From the NCBI GenBank assembly GCA_010692635.1, contig JAAHGL010000002.1, forward strand, positions 1 to 64,000: a stretch of DNA of 64,000 nt, given 5' to 3'. A program made the position numbers and the translations under genes. The stretch is from Symploca sp. SIO2C1 (lineage in GTDB: Bacteria; Cyanobacteriota; Cyanobacteriia; Cyanobacteriales; Coleofasciculaceae). The notes under the pieces were generated by a model that worked only from the letters and a program-made list of their open reading frames with translations, did not search any database and was not told the DNA's origin. Below, in pieces: positions 30,140 to 39,293 of this stretch. Position 1 is the stretch's first letter. Every line of letters starts with the position of its first letter.

Positions 30140-31141
30140 ATGTCTATGAGAACTCCCTATCCCAACAAAGACCGATATATTAACTTACTCACCGACTTCG
30201 GATTCAAACGGTTGTTTGGTACTGAGCCGAATAAAGCTCTATTGATTGACTTTTTGAATGTTATTTTACCTGAACAACATACCGTTCAAGATTTAAGCTA
30301 TAGAAATAATGAAAATGTCGGCAATACTCCCGTAGATCGCAAAGCAATATTCGACATCTATTGCGAGAGTAAAACGGGAGAAAAGTTTATTGTCGAACTC
30401 CAAAAGGCAAAACAAAACTACTTTAAAGACAGGAGTGTTTATTATTCAACCTTTCCCATCCAAGAACAGGCGATGAAAGGGAATTGGAATTATAAATTGT
30501 CTTCTGTGTATACCATTGGAATCTTGGATTTTATCTTTGATGACCATAAAGACGATAAAACCCTGTTCCATACAGTTGAACTAAAAAATCAAAGATCTGA
30601 GGTATTTTATGAAAAATTAAAATTTATTTATTTGGAACTACCCAAGTTCAAAAAAACAGTTGAACAGTTAGAAAGTCATTTTGACAAGTGGCTGTTTTTA
30701 TTGAAGCATTTATCGGAGTTAGATGCTCCTCCTCAAATTTTGGAAGAGACCATTTTTAATAAATTATTTGAAGTAGCTGAAATTGCGAACTTTTCTGCCA
30801 AAGAGCAAGATGCCTATGAAAATAGCTTAAAATACTACAGAGATTTACAAAATGTAGTGGAAACCTCAAGACAGGAGGGTATTGAAGAAGGGATAGCAAG
30901 GGGAATTGAAAAAGGTCGCCAAGAAGGGCGAGAAGAAGGGCGAGAGGAAGAAAGATTGCATAATCTCAAGCGACAAAGAGCGCTTCTGTTAAAGCAATTA
31001 TCTCACAAGTTAGGTGAGATTTCTGACCCAATTCAGCTACAGATAGCGCAACTCTCCCTAACTTCAATAGAAGCACTGAGCGAGGTGTTGTTTGATTTGG
31101 ATAATGAGGAGGATTTGAGAAAGTGGCTGAATCAGGAGTAA
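30140..31141 (+). CDS. Rpn family PD-(D/E)XK nuclease / putative transposase
   Basis: A 333-residue protein of the Rpn (recombination-promoting nuclease) type. It has the N-terminal signature LLTDFGFKRLFGTEPNKALLIDFLN and the nuclease core FDIYCESKTGEKFIVELQKAKQ, with Asp72 and Glu86 as likely metal ligands. The C-terminus has the usual charged EGREEGREEE repeat before a helical tail. Rpn proteins nick DNA, and cyanobacterial genomes hold many divergent copies. Either Met1 or Met3 could be the start. Confidence 0.88.
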   Translation: MSMRTPYPNKDRYINLLTDFGFKRLFGTEPNKALLIDFLNVILPEQHTVQDLSYRNNENVGNTPVDRKAIFDIYCESKTGEKFIVELQKAKQNYFKDRSVYYSTFPIQEQAMKGNWNYKLSSVYTIGILDFIFDDHKDDKTLFHTVELKNQRSEVFYEKLKFIYLELPKFKKTVEQLESHFDKWLFLLKHLSELDAPPQILEETIFNKLFEVAEIANFSAKEQDAYENSLKYYRDLQNVVETSRQEGIEEGIARGIEKGRQEGREEGREEERLHNLKRQRALLLKQLSHKLGEISDPIQLQIAQLSLTSIEALSEVLFDLDNEEDLRKWLNQE

Positions 31142-31226
31142 TAGGATCTCCCAAACGACCCAGATGGTTCACTATCGTGAACCATGAAAGTTGAGTGCTT
31201 CATTAATGGATAATGGATAATGGATA

Positions 31227-32402
31227 ATGAACTCTAATTTCCAACATCTGGTAGAACTTTACAAAAATGCCCTGCTCGAAGATGCAATCCCTTTTTGGGA
31301 AAAACACTCCATCGACTGGGAAAAAGGTGGTTATTTCACCTGCTTAGAGCGAGAGGGTAAAGTTTATGATACAGACAAGTTCATATGGCTGCAAAATCGC
31401 CAGGTGTGGACTTTTTCGATGCTTTATAACCAACTAGAAAAGCGGGAAGACTGGTTGCAAATTGCCAGCAATGGTGCAAATTTTCTCAGTAAATATGGTA
31501 GAGATGCAGACGGTAACTGGTACTTTGCCCTCAATCGAGAGGGGCAGCCTTTGGTACAACCCTACAATATTTTTTCTGACTGCTTTGCAGCTATGGCATT
31601 TAGTCAATATGCCCTAGCTTCTGGCGAAACCTGGGCAAAAGAGGTAGCTCTGCAAGCTTACAACAATGTTTTGCGCCGTCAGGATGACCCCAAGGGCAAA
31701 TATAACAAGATTTACCCCGGTACACGCCCACTGAAAACTTTGGCAATTCCGATGATTTTAGCTAACCTATCTCTGGAGATGGGTTGGCTTTTGCCTAGCG
31801 ATCGCTTGGAGCAGATCATTGATACAACTGTTCAAGAGGTGATGACTGATTTTCTCAACCAAGAACGAGGGTTGATGTATGAAAATGTTGCCCTTGATGG
31901 TTCTCTGGTTGATTGTTTTGAGGGACGATTGATTAATCCTGGTCATGGTATCGAAGCCATGTGGTTCATTATGGATATTGCCCACCGTCGAAACAATGCC
32001 CAACTGATTAACCAAGCCGTTGATGTGGTGCTAAATATCCTCAATTTTGGTTGGGATGAGCAGTATGGAGGGATTTATTATTTTCTGGATGCTAAAGGCT
32101 ATCCTCCTCAACAACTGGAATGGGATCAAAAGCTGTGGTGGGTTCACTTAGAGTCCCTGGTTGCCTTATCAATGGGTTATCGTTTAACGAAGCGTGAGGA
32201 GTGTTGGCAATGGTATCAACGGGTACACGATTATACCTGGTCTCACTTTGCTGATCCGCAGCACGGTGAGTGGTTTGGTTACCTCAATCGTCATGGAGAA
32301 GTGCCATTGAACCTTAAAGGTGGTAAATGGAAAGGTTGTTTCCACGTACCGCGTGCACTATACCTCTGCTGGCAGCAGTTCGAGGCAATAAATCACCTTT
32401 AA
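31227..32402 (+). CDS. AGE family epimerase/isomerase
   Basis: A 391-residue (alpha/alpha)6-barrel enzyme of the N-acylglucosamine 2-epimerase family. Family stretches: [48 protein letters not shown] and [18 protein letters not shown]. Substrate could be N-acetylglucosamine/mannosamine or a plain hexose such as mannose or glucose. The start ATG is written in a TAATGGA heptamer tract (31205-31226). The stop overlaps the broken toxin gene on the other strand. Confidence 0.9.
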   Translation: MNSNFQHLVELYKNALLEDAIPFWEKHSIDWEKGGYFTCLEREGKVYDTDKFIWLQNRQVWTFSMLYNQLEKREDWLQIASNGANFLSKYGRDADGNWYFALNREGQPLVQPYNIFSDCFAAMAFSQYALASGETWAKEVALQAYNNVLRRQDDPKGKYNKIYPGTRPLKTLAIPMILANLSLEMGWLLPSDRLEQIIDTTVQEVMTDFLNQERGLMYENVALDGSLVDCFEGRLINPGHGIEAMWFIMDIAHRRNNAQLINQAVDVVLNILNFGWDEQYGGIYYFLDAKGYPPQQLEWDQKLWWVHLESLVALSMGYRLTKREECWQWYQRVHDYTWSHFADPQHGEWFGYLNRHGEVPLNLKGGKWKGCFHVPRALYLCWQQFEAINHL

Positions 32403-32544
32403 GTTTATGGGTGTGTAAGCTAGGATGAAAGGGATCTTCTGCTAACTGAGCCACGGTTTTCTCAATAAGTGGTCTAAAATCTGGTCTTTTACGAATTATT
32501 CGCTTAAAAGCTCGTAGTGATTGGGGTGTCCAAGCAATTTTCAT
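32314..32544 (-). pseudogene. RelE/ParE-superfamily toxin, C-terminus lost
   Basis: The first 50 residues (KIAWTPQSLRAFKRIIRK...[26 protein letters not shown]) are a good RelE/YafQ-like toxin start. The normal second half with the catalytic strand is missing. From about 32400 down the frame simply reads the opposite strand of the AGE epimerase gene. It overlaps the antitoxin gene by four bases, as in a true pair. Probably an inactivated toxin; the antitoxin may persist alone. Confidence 0.75.
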
Positions 32545-32759
32545 GGTTGAGCAAGTTCTTTTAGAAATTGCTCAACCGAGCCAAATTTTACTTTGCCTTC
32601 AGCTAATTCTTGGCGAGTTTCTTGGATTTCTTGCGATATTAAAACTCTACGTTGTTGATGAAGCCGCTTTTGAAGAGTATTGAGTAATATCTCTTGCTCT
32701 TCTAAAGACAGTTTTTCAACGGTTTCAATTACTTGCTGAAAAGTTGAGGTTTTTAGCAT
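32541..32759 (-). CDS. Antitoxin of the RelE-like pair
   Basis: A 72-residue helical, charged protein (TVEKLSLEEQEILLNTLQKRL, then SQEIQETRQELAEGKVKFG and SVEQFLKELAQ), typical of antitoxins that sit before RelE/YafQ toxins in cyanobacteria. The ATGA overlap with the toxin gene supports coupled translation. It probably binds its own promoter and would neutralise the toxin if the toxin were intact. Confidence 0.75.
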   Translation of the reverse strand: MLKTSTFQQVIETVEKLSLEEQEILLNTLQKRLHQQRRVLISQEIQETRQELAEGKVKFGSVEQFLKELAQP

Positions 32760-33129
32760 AATTGCTTGATAATTTGGTATTTTTTTCTATTCTATAGCAA
32801 TCGCCGCAAGGGCTAGGAGACCAAGTGTACATTGAAAGAATATACGCCATTCATGTGATTTCCTAATGACCCTGGCGACTGCTATATCTTTAGGTGTATA
32901 AACGGCAACCCAAGTTTGGGAGAGGAACTTATAGAACTCCACAAAAAGAAATTATCAATGTCATTCTGAATGAAACGAAGTGTAGTGAAGAATCGTTTGA
33001 GATGCTTCGTTTCCCTTTGGTACACTCAGCATGACAAGACAGGATCATTTATTTTGTGGCTTACTCTTAGGGTTATAGCTTATTCCTCTTCCCCCTTTTC
33101 CGTACTTCCGAAAGGAAGCTTCCCAATCT
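32760..33129. repeat. Gap with a 94-bp inverted-repeat element and dispersed repeat
   Basis: TATAGCAATCGCC at 32793-32805 is mirrored by GGCGACTGCTATA at 32874-32886 (12 of 13 match, with further imperfect pairing inside), giving a MITE-like unit of 94 bp. No clear target duplication. The part at 32955-33045 (TGTCATTCTGAATGAAACGAAGTG...CAGCATGACA) is of the common dispersed 'TCATTCTGAGCGAAG' type. No gene seen. Confidence 0.5.
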
Positions 33130-34302
33130 TTAATACTCAGGTATAGAGGGATCTATTTCCCGACTCCAGGCGGTAATCCCACCTTTAACATTAGTACCCT
33201 CAATCCCAGCTTCTTTTAAGATACCCAAAGCCTTTGCCGAACGACCACCCATTTTACAATGAGCAATCAACTTATGGCCATTGAGTAGTTCCTTAACTTT
33301 TGCCACACCAGAACCACTTTCAATCTCTGGTAAGGGTACCAACACGGAACCGGCAATCTTAGCAATCTCGTACTCATGAGGATTGCGGACATCCAACAGG
33401 ACATAATCATCTTGATTACTGTCGAGCAGTTCCTTGAGTTCCTGCACACTTATTTCTTGTATTCCCATTTGTTGTTTGGCTTCTTCTGCCTTGGCTTGAG
33501 GAATACCGCAGAATTGTTCGTAGTCAATTAATTTCTCAATTATCGGTCGCTCCGGATTTGGTCGTAGCTTTAGTTCCCGGAAAGTCATATCCAAAGAGTT
33601 GTACAACAATAACCGTCCACTTAGGGTATTGCCATTGCCTAAGATGATTTTAACAGTTTCGGTTGCTTGAATAACACCAATTAGTCCAGGTAAGATGCCA
33701 AGGACACCTCCTTCTGCACAGGAGGGAACCATTCCTGGTGGGGGGGGTTCGGGGAAGAGATCCCGGTAGTTAGGTCCTCCTTCATAATTAAATACCGTAG
33801 CCTGACCTTCAAATCGTAAGATTGACCCGTAGACGTTGGGCTTATTTAGCAATACACAAGCATCATTGACCAAGTAACGAGTGGGGAAGTTATCCGTACC
33901 ATCCACTACGATATCGTAGGGCTTCATGATTGCCAAAGCGTTCTCCGAACTGAGGCGGGTTTCGTAAAGATCTACCTGACAGTAGGGATTGATTTCGAGA
34001 ATTCGCTCCTTAGCTGACTGAATCTTCGGTTTACCCACCCAGGATGTACCATGAATTACCTGACGCTGGAGGTTAGAGCTATCAACAACATCAAAATCGA
34101 CTAAACCAAGACGTCCAATTCCAGCAGCGGCAAGATAAAGCAATAATGGGGAGCCCAAGCCGCCGCTGCCAATGCAAAGGACGCTGGCAGCTTTGAGGCG
34201 CTTTTGTCCTTCTAATCCTACTTCCGGCAAAATCAGGTGTCGGGAGTAACGTTCATATTCTTCTTTGTTCAACTGGATTTCATCCAGATTGGGATTTAGC
34301 AT
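33130..34302 (-). CDS. moeB: MoeB/ThiF-type adenylyltransferase with rhodanese domain
   Basis: A 390-residue two-domain enzyme. Residues 1-260 are the E1-like adenylyltransferase (EVGLEGQKRLKAASVLCIG, GSGGLGSPLLLYLAAAG nucleotide site, VDGTDNFPTRYLVND, VPSCAEGGVLGILPGL). Residues about 280-390 are a rhodanese domain with its active Cys in LIAHCKMGGRSAKA. Such fusions activate small sulfur carriers (MoaD, ThiS or similar) and load sulfur. The JAMM peptidase at 34541, on the same strand and upstream, is a typical partner. Confidence 0.93.
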   Translation of the reverse strand: MLNPNLDEIQLNKEEYERYSRHLILPEVGLEGQKRLKAASVLCIGSGGLGSPLLLYLAAAGIGRLGLVDFDVVDSSNLQRQVIHGTSWVGKPKIQSAKERILEINPYCQVDLYETRLSSENALAIMKPYDIVVDGTDNFPTRYLVNDACVLLNKPNVYGSILRFEGQATVFNYEGGPNYRDLFPEPPPPGMVPSCAEGGVLGILPGLIGVIQATETVKIILGNGNTLSGRLLLYNSLDMTFRELKLRPNPERPIIEKLIDYEQFCGIPQAKAEEAKQQMGIQEISVQELKELLDSNQDDYVLLDVRNPHEYEIAKIAGSVLVPLPEIESGSGVAKVKELLNGHKLIAHCKMGGRSAKALGILKEAGIEGTNVKGGITAWSREIDPSIPEY

Positions 34303-34404
34303 AGCGATCGGTAAGGAAATGGTGGGTTTATTATCCTATCCAAACAAGATATCGTTTGTGTCTTTCAGTCTGGGTAGTTTTTAGAAAAATTATCAATTTG
34401 GGCT

Positions 34405-34555
34405 GATGGGGAGAGGGTGAGCGAAAAAAATGGTGGGGAGATGGGGAGATAGGGAGATGGGGAGATGGGGAGATAGGGAAACAAAGGATAACTAATGATT
34501 TGAGAGGATACTTCGCTAGAAATTCCTTCCCTAATTTCGCTCATCCGATGGGGAG
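34405..34555. mobile_element. 133-bp MITE-like element, family B, with 9-bp target duplication
   Basis: The element spans 34414-34546. Left end AGGGTGAGCGAAA; right end TTTCGCTCATCC, near-perfect inverted repeats. Both sides carry GATGGGGAG (34405-34413 and 34547-34555). The inside is GGGGAGAT octamers and the phrase CTAATGATTTGAGAGGAT shared with 18560-18655. It landed in the last codons of the JAMM gene and supplies that gene's present stop codon. Confidence 0.85.
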
Positions 34556-35017
34556 GATATTGATATCCTCTGGCTGGAACTGGTGGTCTTGATCAAGGCT
34601 CCAGCTTTTGCATGCACTAGCTTTACCCTGTTGTACCGAAACAATAATATAAGAATATTGCTGCCAAGCGATCGCACGGTCCAATTCTGAAGGTACAGCG
34701 GGATAGTCAGGGTGAGAATGGTAGATTCCGATTATATCTAGATCGCGATCGCGAGCCTGTTTTTGTGCTTGGAGCATTGCTGCTGGTGCAATGGAGAAAC
34801 GATTGCGACGGCTTTGTTGTAACTGGGCCATAGCTTCTATTGAGCAAAAGGTCTCAGCTGCCTCATCGTTCCAGCTGTTTTCTGTGGGCAAAACCTGAAT
34901 TAAGGTTTTGGCATCACCTTGCTGTAAACCAACTAGTATACCACAGCATTCTTCAGGATAGGTGCTCTGGGCGTGAGTTTGGATTTCCTGAAGATGATTG
35001 CTGTGTAATTTTAGCAA
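34541..35017 (-). CDS. M67 (JAMM/MPN+) metallopeptidase
   Basis: A 158-residue zinc peptidase. Catalytic set visible: Glu22/23 in YPEECCGILVG, His100 and His102 in GIYHSHPDYP, Ser110 and Asp113. Bacterial members trim small sulfur-carrier proteins (for example before MoeB/ThiF activation) or cut ubiquitin-like modifiers, and the upstream position to moeB fits this. The stop TGA lies inside the family B element. Without the insertion the frame would have ended three residues later (PISPN). The change is probably harmless. Confidence 0.88.
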   Translation of the reverse strand: MLKLHSNHLQEIQTHAQSTYPEECCGILVGLQQGDAKTLIQVLPTENSWNDEAAETFCSIEAMAQLQQSRRNRFSIAPAAMLQAQKQARDRDLDIIGIYHSHPDYPAVPSELDRAIAWQQYSYIIVSVQQGKASACKSWSLDQDHQFQPEDINILPIG

Positions 35018-35070
35018 ATTTTCAATGTGGGTAGATTGAGAATTAAGGGAGTAGGGAGTAGGAAATAGGC

Positions 35071-35198
35071 ATTGGTGTCAACTTAAGCTAGAGATAGCTG
35101 ATAGTGAAGCATCTGGGGCGTTTGGAGATCCTTCGCTATCGCTCAGGATGACATAATTCCCTTGTGGGACATAGGTTTTACCTTAAGTTGATACCAAT
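35071..35198. mobile_element. 128-bp inverted-repeat element, family D
   Basis: ATTGGTGTCAACTTAAG at 35071-35087 is mirrored by CTTAAGTTGATACCAAT at 35182-35198 (16 of 17). The inside carries GGAGATCCTTCGCTATCGCTC. A second copy of the left 90 bases lies inverted at about 61758-61845, and a fragment at 31145-31180. No clear target duplication. No coding capacity. Confidence 0.6.
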
Positions 35199-35234
35199 AG
35201 GGAATAGGGAATAGGATCTGTACCTCACTAGACT

Positions 35235-35305
35235 GAGAAATGGTGTATTAATTATCAATTATATCAATTATCAATTATCAATTATCAATTATCAATTATT
35301 AATTG
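35235..35305. repeat. CAATTAT heptamer tract
   Basis: About eight CAATTAT/TCAATTA units between the family D element and the histidine kinase. The kinase's last codons (PINN, stop) are inside the tract. Confidence 0.75.
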
Positions 35306-36656
35306 GTAAAGTAACACTCACCGTTGTACCTTGATTGAGAACGGTCTCAATCTCTATTTTGCCGCAGTGATTCTCAACAATTGCTTTAGCGATCGCTAAT
35401 CCTAATCCCGAACCGGCTTCTGGATTATGAGCTCTAGCAGGATCTACTCGATAGAAGCGCTCAAAAATATGGGGTAATGCTGATTCTGCAATACCAATGC
35501 CAGTATCCTGCACTTGCACCTGTAGAAAGGACTGTTTGTTTCGCACTTTGACATTACTAGGACGTTCTAAGTGGCGCAATTCTACCTGCACAGCTGCCTC
35601 ACCAGGCTTTTCAGTAGAAGCAGCTGTGTATTGCACAGCGTTGCTCACCAAATTAGTAAACAAACGTGCCAGCTGATTCCAGTCTCCCTGAAGCATAAAG
35701 ACATCTTCTGACAAAACAGGAAAATTAACACTATCCCCAGAAGGGGTTTCCACTAGATGTAGGGATAGAGCAATACCTTTGTTTGTAGATACCAACTGTT
35801 GCTCTTCAATTACTTCCATGAGTAAAGCATCAAGGGGTACTGCTTGCCACTCAGGTTGCAACATCCCGCTATCAGCACGAGCTAAAAATAGCAAGTCATT
35901 TACCAATCTTCCCAGCCGTTGAGTTAACCGTTCCACGACTTTCAGCTGTTGGCGTTGCAATGGTGATTCTAAATCCGGATCCGCAAGAGCAACCTGCACA
36001 TTTGTTTGAATCATGGCAATGGGGTTTCTCAATTCGTGGGAGGCATCAGCGGTGAATTGTTTGAGGCGTTGGTATGACTCCCCCACTGGCTTCATTGCCA
36101 GTCCAGAGAGGAACCAGCCAATGGCAGCGGTGGATAGTATCATAACTAGTGTACCTAGACCCAACTCGAAAATTAGTTGGCGGCTGGGTTTAGTTACCTC
36201 AAACCAAGGATGACTCACCCGTAGATAACCGACAACATAACGCCCGATTTGCACTCGCTCTGTTACCTGTCGCAGTAGTTGATTAGCTGCCAAATGGACA
36301 GTTTGTCCAATATTATTGGGATGTAAGGGAATATTTAGTGGTTCAGAGAAAGTTGACCAGAGTAACTCACCGTTAGCATTAAACCATTCCAAGTCGATGT
36401 GGTCATCTTCTACGGTGTCAGAATTATCCCGAAAACTGGCTTCAATATTAACTTGGTAGGGAATACCTGAGGCTCCCGTTGGTTGAATCACCAAAGAGCG
36501 CTCTACTACTTCTACAACATGTTCTAAGGTATCATCAACCCTCTCAATCAAGGTACTGCGGACATATAGATAAACACCAGTAGCGAATAACAAGAGCAGC
36601 ACTGCTGTTACTGTGGTGTACCAAAGAGCAAGGCGTCGGCGAGTAGCTTGGAACAT
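35292..36656 (-). CDS. Membrane sensor histidine kinase
   Basis: A 454-residue kinase. First membrane helix about 9-31, a periplasmic sensor to about 165, second helix about 170-190, then the dimerisation/His box TADASHELRNPIAMIQTN, N-box LFTNLVSNAVQYT, DTGIGI and GSGLGLAIAKAIVENH. I placed the start at 36656 (MFQATRRRLALWY). The frame is open to 36710, but the extra 18 residues come from an AACAAAC repeat tract. No response regulator gene is next to it, so it is an orphan kinase. Signal unknown. Confidence 0.9.
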   Translation of the reverse strand: MFQATRRRLALWYTTVTAVLLLLFATGVYLYVRSTLIERVDDTLEHVVEVVERSLVIQPTGASGIPYQVNIEASFRDNSDTVEDDHIDLEWFNANGELLWSTFSEPLNIPLHPNNIGQTVHLAANQLLRQVTERVQIGRYVVGYLRVSHPWFEVTKPSRQLIFELGLGTLVMILSTAAIGWFLSGLAMKPVGESYQRLKQFTADASHELRNPIAMIQTNVQVALADPDLESPLQRQQLKVVERLTQRLGRLVNDLLFLARADSGMLQPEWQAVPLDALLMEVIEEQQLVSTNKGIALSLHLVETPSGDSVNFPVLSEDVFMLQGDWNQLARLFTNLVSNAVQYTAASTEKPGEAAVQVELRHLERPSNVKVRNKQSFLQVQVQDTGIGIAESALPHIFERFYRVDPARAHNPEAGSGLGLAIAKAIVENHCGKIEIETVLNQGTTVSVTLPINN

Positions 36657-36668
36657 TTGAAGGGAGAT

Positions 36669-37073
36669 ATGACAAACAACAAACAACAAACAACAAATAA
36701 CAAACAACAATATCGCTTACTTAAAGAAGAGAAAGGCACTCGCTATCTCGAAGCAGTAGATCCAGTCCATCGCGCTCCTGATTGGTTCAGAAGGCGATTC
36801 GGCTGCGACAAAATTCAGCGCCTTGATCTGGATCAGTGGGAGCCTGCTAGAATAAATTCCCACTATCAAGCAACACAAGAAGATATTGATGACGCTATGT
36901 CCTTACTACCCTTAGCTCAAAGTTGGGAAGAATTTCAGCAAATTATGGGAGCCTTCGGGTTTAGTGATATCCAAAAGCTCACCATCAAGGGATTTATGAG
37001 AGCTGCAGGACATGGGGAAAGGATTCACCAGCTCTACAATGAATGGAAGGCTCAGAAGGATCTTGATTTTTGA
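36669..37073 (+). CDS. Conserved-type protein of unknown function, divergent from the kinase
   Basis: A 134-residue soluble protein with ATG at 36669 after AGGGAGAT. The first 15 residues (MTNNKQQTTNNKQQ...) are encoded by the AACAAAC heptamer tract, so the true fold likely begins at YRLLKEEKGTRYLEAV. A second upstream Met at 36648 is possible. Further features: WFRRRFGCDKIQRL and a helical C-terminus (SWEEFQQIMGAFGFSDIQKL). No domain recognised. It shares its upstream region, head to head, with the kinase. Confidence 0.6.
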   Translation: MTNNKQQTTNNKQQYRLLKEEKGTRYLEAVDPVHRAPDWFRRRFGCDKIQRLDLDQWEPARINSHYQATQEDIDDAMSLLPLAQSWEEFQQIMGAFGFSDIQKLTIKGFMRAAGHGERIHQLYNEWKAQKDLDF

Positions 37074-37298
37074 ATTGAATTGGGGGCTAGGAGGCAATAC
37101 TGAAAGGATTTGCTCTAATTCCTCTGCTTCGGTTGCTCATGAATGTAAACAAATATTAATTTCGCCAGTAGGTTGAGTAGAGCCGATAGTGTAATCCAAC
37201 ACGGGAGGATATTCTGTTGGGTTTCACTTCGTTCCACCCAACCTACAATATAACCCGGATTTGGTATGAGATGTACCTCATCAAGGTGCAAATTACGT

Positions 37299-37335
37299 AA
37301 AATTTGCCCCTAGCCATAAGTTAGGGGCAAATTTT
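37299..37335 (+). terminator. 14-bp hairpin followed by T-run
   Basis: AAAATTTGCCCCTA and TAGGGGCAAATTTT pair perfectly around a nine-base loop. The right arm ends in a T-run on the plus strand and the left arm in an A-run, so it could terminate transcription both ways: from the unknown gene ending at 37073 and from the minus strand. Confidence 0.55.
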
Positions 37336-37572
37336 TGCGTTCTGTATAGGATGTTGGAGTTCTGTATAGAAGTTGAACATATTTTTAGCTAGTTAAATTA
37401 TTGCATAAAAGGGTGAAGGGTGTCACCCCCTATTTCATCAAGAGTAGGCTATGGTAATAAAAAATGGGGACACAGATAACTGTTGTTAGCTCTCTTCTGT
37501 CACTCTGGGATATTTCCACGAATTTACGCTATTACAGCCAACGTAAAATCAACGTTTCAACCCGGTTTGACA

Positions 37573-37686
37573 GAAGAGGGCTCAATACTGCTCGGTTAAG
37601 AGAAATTATCGGTTAAAAAGCTGGGGGAGCTGAGGGAGCTGGGGAAGAGGGATTAGGGCTTATCCGAGCAGTATTGGAAGAGGGCT
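37573..37686. mobile_element. 94-bp MITE-like element, family C, with 10-bp target duplication
   Basis: The element spans 37583-37676. CAATACTGCTCGG at the left is the exact inverse of CCGAGCAGTATTG at the right. GAAGAGGGCT flanks both sides (37573-37582 and 37677-37686). The inside holds GGGAGCT heptamers. It sits in the right arm of an older inverted repeat (37488-37582), a nested insertion. Confidence 0.8.
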
Positions 37687-37762
37687 ATAATCTTACCCGC
37701 AGGACCGCTGCGAGCATTCTGATGACGCCATTTTTTCTTGAATTTAACTAAGAATTGAACTG

Positions 37763-39244
37763 TTAATTGAAAGTTCGATCCCACTTGCCAACTAAATTGA
37801 CGGCAAATGGCTGAGGGAAATACTGCTCAAAAATCCTGTAGTAGAGTAATTCCTCCTTACTTTTTATGGGGTCTCCCCGAAAGCGTGCCCGATCGAAATC
37901 TTGGTCAGAAATAGTAGCCTCAGCGTGAGCTGCTAAAACTTTAGAGGAAGCAGAACCATGAGCAAATTCCATCTTGTCTCGCCAAACTATTTCTGGAGGT
38001 AAATAGTCTTCAAAAGCTTTACGGAGCAACCATTTTTCAATGCCAAAACTCTCGTGAAGCTTGAGGTTAGGGTCTATAGTCAGTGCCATTTCCACAAAGT
38101 CTATATCTAGAAAAGGAACTCTTGCTTCTAAACCATGAGCCATTGTCAGTCTGTCTAATTTTTGCAAGTTGAGATTATGTAATCCTTTAATCCGATATAC
38201 CAATTCTTGATTTAACTTCTTGCCATCATTGTAATCAGCTAGATAACTATAGCCAGCAAACAACTCATCTGATGCGTCTCCTCCGAGAACCACTTTGACA
38301 TATTGGCTAGCAAGATCAGATATCAAGTAGGTAGGTACACAACTTCTTAACCAAGCGGGATCATAGGATTCAAAGTGGTAAATTACCTCGGGTAGAACAG
38401 AAAGCATTTCTGCTTTTGAGTAAATATATTCGTGATGAATTGTTCCTAAATATTCTGCTACTAATCTTGCTGCTTTCAGATCTGGAGAGTTAGCAAATCC
38501 GGTGGCAAAAGAATGTAGTTCTGACAGTTCTCGCTTCATTAATGCCGCAATAATGCTGGAATCAAGTCCTCCACTGAGAAATACTCCTACAGGAACGTCA
38601 GACATTAAACGCCTGCGGACACTTTGAGAAAGTCCTTGGCGAATTTTTTCTAAAATCACCTCTACATCTTTTAACAACACATCGACTTCGGGAAAATCGT
38701 AGTAGGGTTGTAAACCCTCATTAGAATGGTAATAATGTCCTGGAGGAAACTCTTTAATTTGTTCACTATGCTCTATTAAAGCTTTGATTTCCGAAGCAAA
38801 AAATAAACCTTCTTCACTTTGAGCATAGTATAAAGGTTTAATGCCTAAGCGATCGCGCGCGACAAAGAATTCCCGATCGCTAGCCAAGATAAAGCTAAAC
38901 ATACCCCTGAGTTTTTGAGGCATCTGAGTGCCAAACTTTTGGTAGAGCGGTAGCAGAATTTCCGTATCGCTGTTGGTTGAGAAGTTGTAGTTTCCCTGCA
39001 AGCGATCGCGCCATTGTTGATGGTTATAAATTTCTCCGTTAGCAATAGCGTATAATTTGCTCTGCGGATCGTATAATGGTTGCTGTCCTCCTTCTACATC
39101 AATAATGGCAAGACGATTATGTCCTAAAGCATAGTTTTCCTTGCAAATGCTACTGGTGCCATCCGGTCCGCGATGAGCTAAGATTGACAATGCGTCTTCA
39201 AAGCCAGGTAAATTTGAGCCAAAAAATCCAACTATTCCACACAT
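37763..39244 (-). CDS. asnB: Asparagine synthetase (glutamine-hydrolysing) family protein
   Basis: A 493-residue class II amidotransferase. Cys2 is the N-terminal nucleophile (MCGIVGFF). The glutaminase domain shows LAHRGPDGT, HNRLAIID and NGEIYNH. The synthetase domain has the ATP-binding loop GVFLSGGLDSSIIAAL and later VVLGGDASDELFAGYSYL. Makes asparagine or, in secondary pathways, amidates or ligates other carboxylates. It lies 49 bases after the dioxygenase gene on the same strand, an unusual partner, so a special amidation role is possible. Confidence 0.88.
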   Translation of the reverse strand: MCGIVGFFGSNLPGFEDALSILAHRGPDGTSSICKENYALGHNRLAIIDVEGGQQPLYDPQSKLYAIANGEIYNHQQWRDRLQGNYNFSTNSDTEILLPLYQKFGTQMPQKLRGMFSFILASDREFFVARDRLGIKPLYYAQSEEGLFFASEIKALIEHSEQIKEFPPGHYYHSNEGLQPYYDFPEVDVLLKDVEVILEKIRQGLSQSVRRRLMSDVPVGVFLSGGLDSSIIAALMKRELSELHSFATGFANSPDLKAARLVAEYLGTIHHEYIYSKAEMLSVLPEVIYHFESYDPAWLRSCVPTYLISDLASQYVKVVLGGDASDELFAGYSYLADYNDGKKLNQELVYRIKGLHNLNLQKLDRLTMAHGLEARVPFLDIDFVEMALTIDPNLKLHESFGIEKWLLRKAFEDYLPPEIVWRDKMEFAHGSASSKVLAAHAEATISDQDFDRARFRGDPIKSKEELLYYRIFEQYFPQPFAVNLVGKWDRTFN

Positions 39245-39293
39245 ATCTTTATCGTCCAGGTCACTTCATGAATAGCTAAATTTAGCCTTAATT

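Larger units (their letters stand above)
37074..37762. other. Long non-coding gap with several hairpins
   Basis: This 690-base stretch holds a copy of the GTTGGGT...ACCCAAC hairpin (37216-37242), a 14-bp hairpin (37299-37335), a spaced inverted repeat AGCTCTCTTCTGTCA/TGACAGAAGAGGGCT (37488-37582) and a small element at 37583-37676. I see no protein-coding frame. Confidence 0.6.

Noticed and set aside
37216-37242. A tRNA-like fold in the GTTGGGT hairpin
   Set aside because: Too short; same repeat as at 13621. I recognised no tRNA or rRNA gene in the window.
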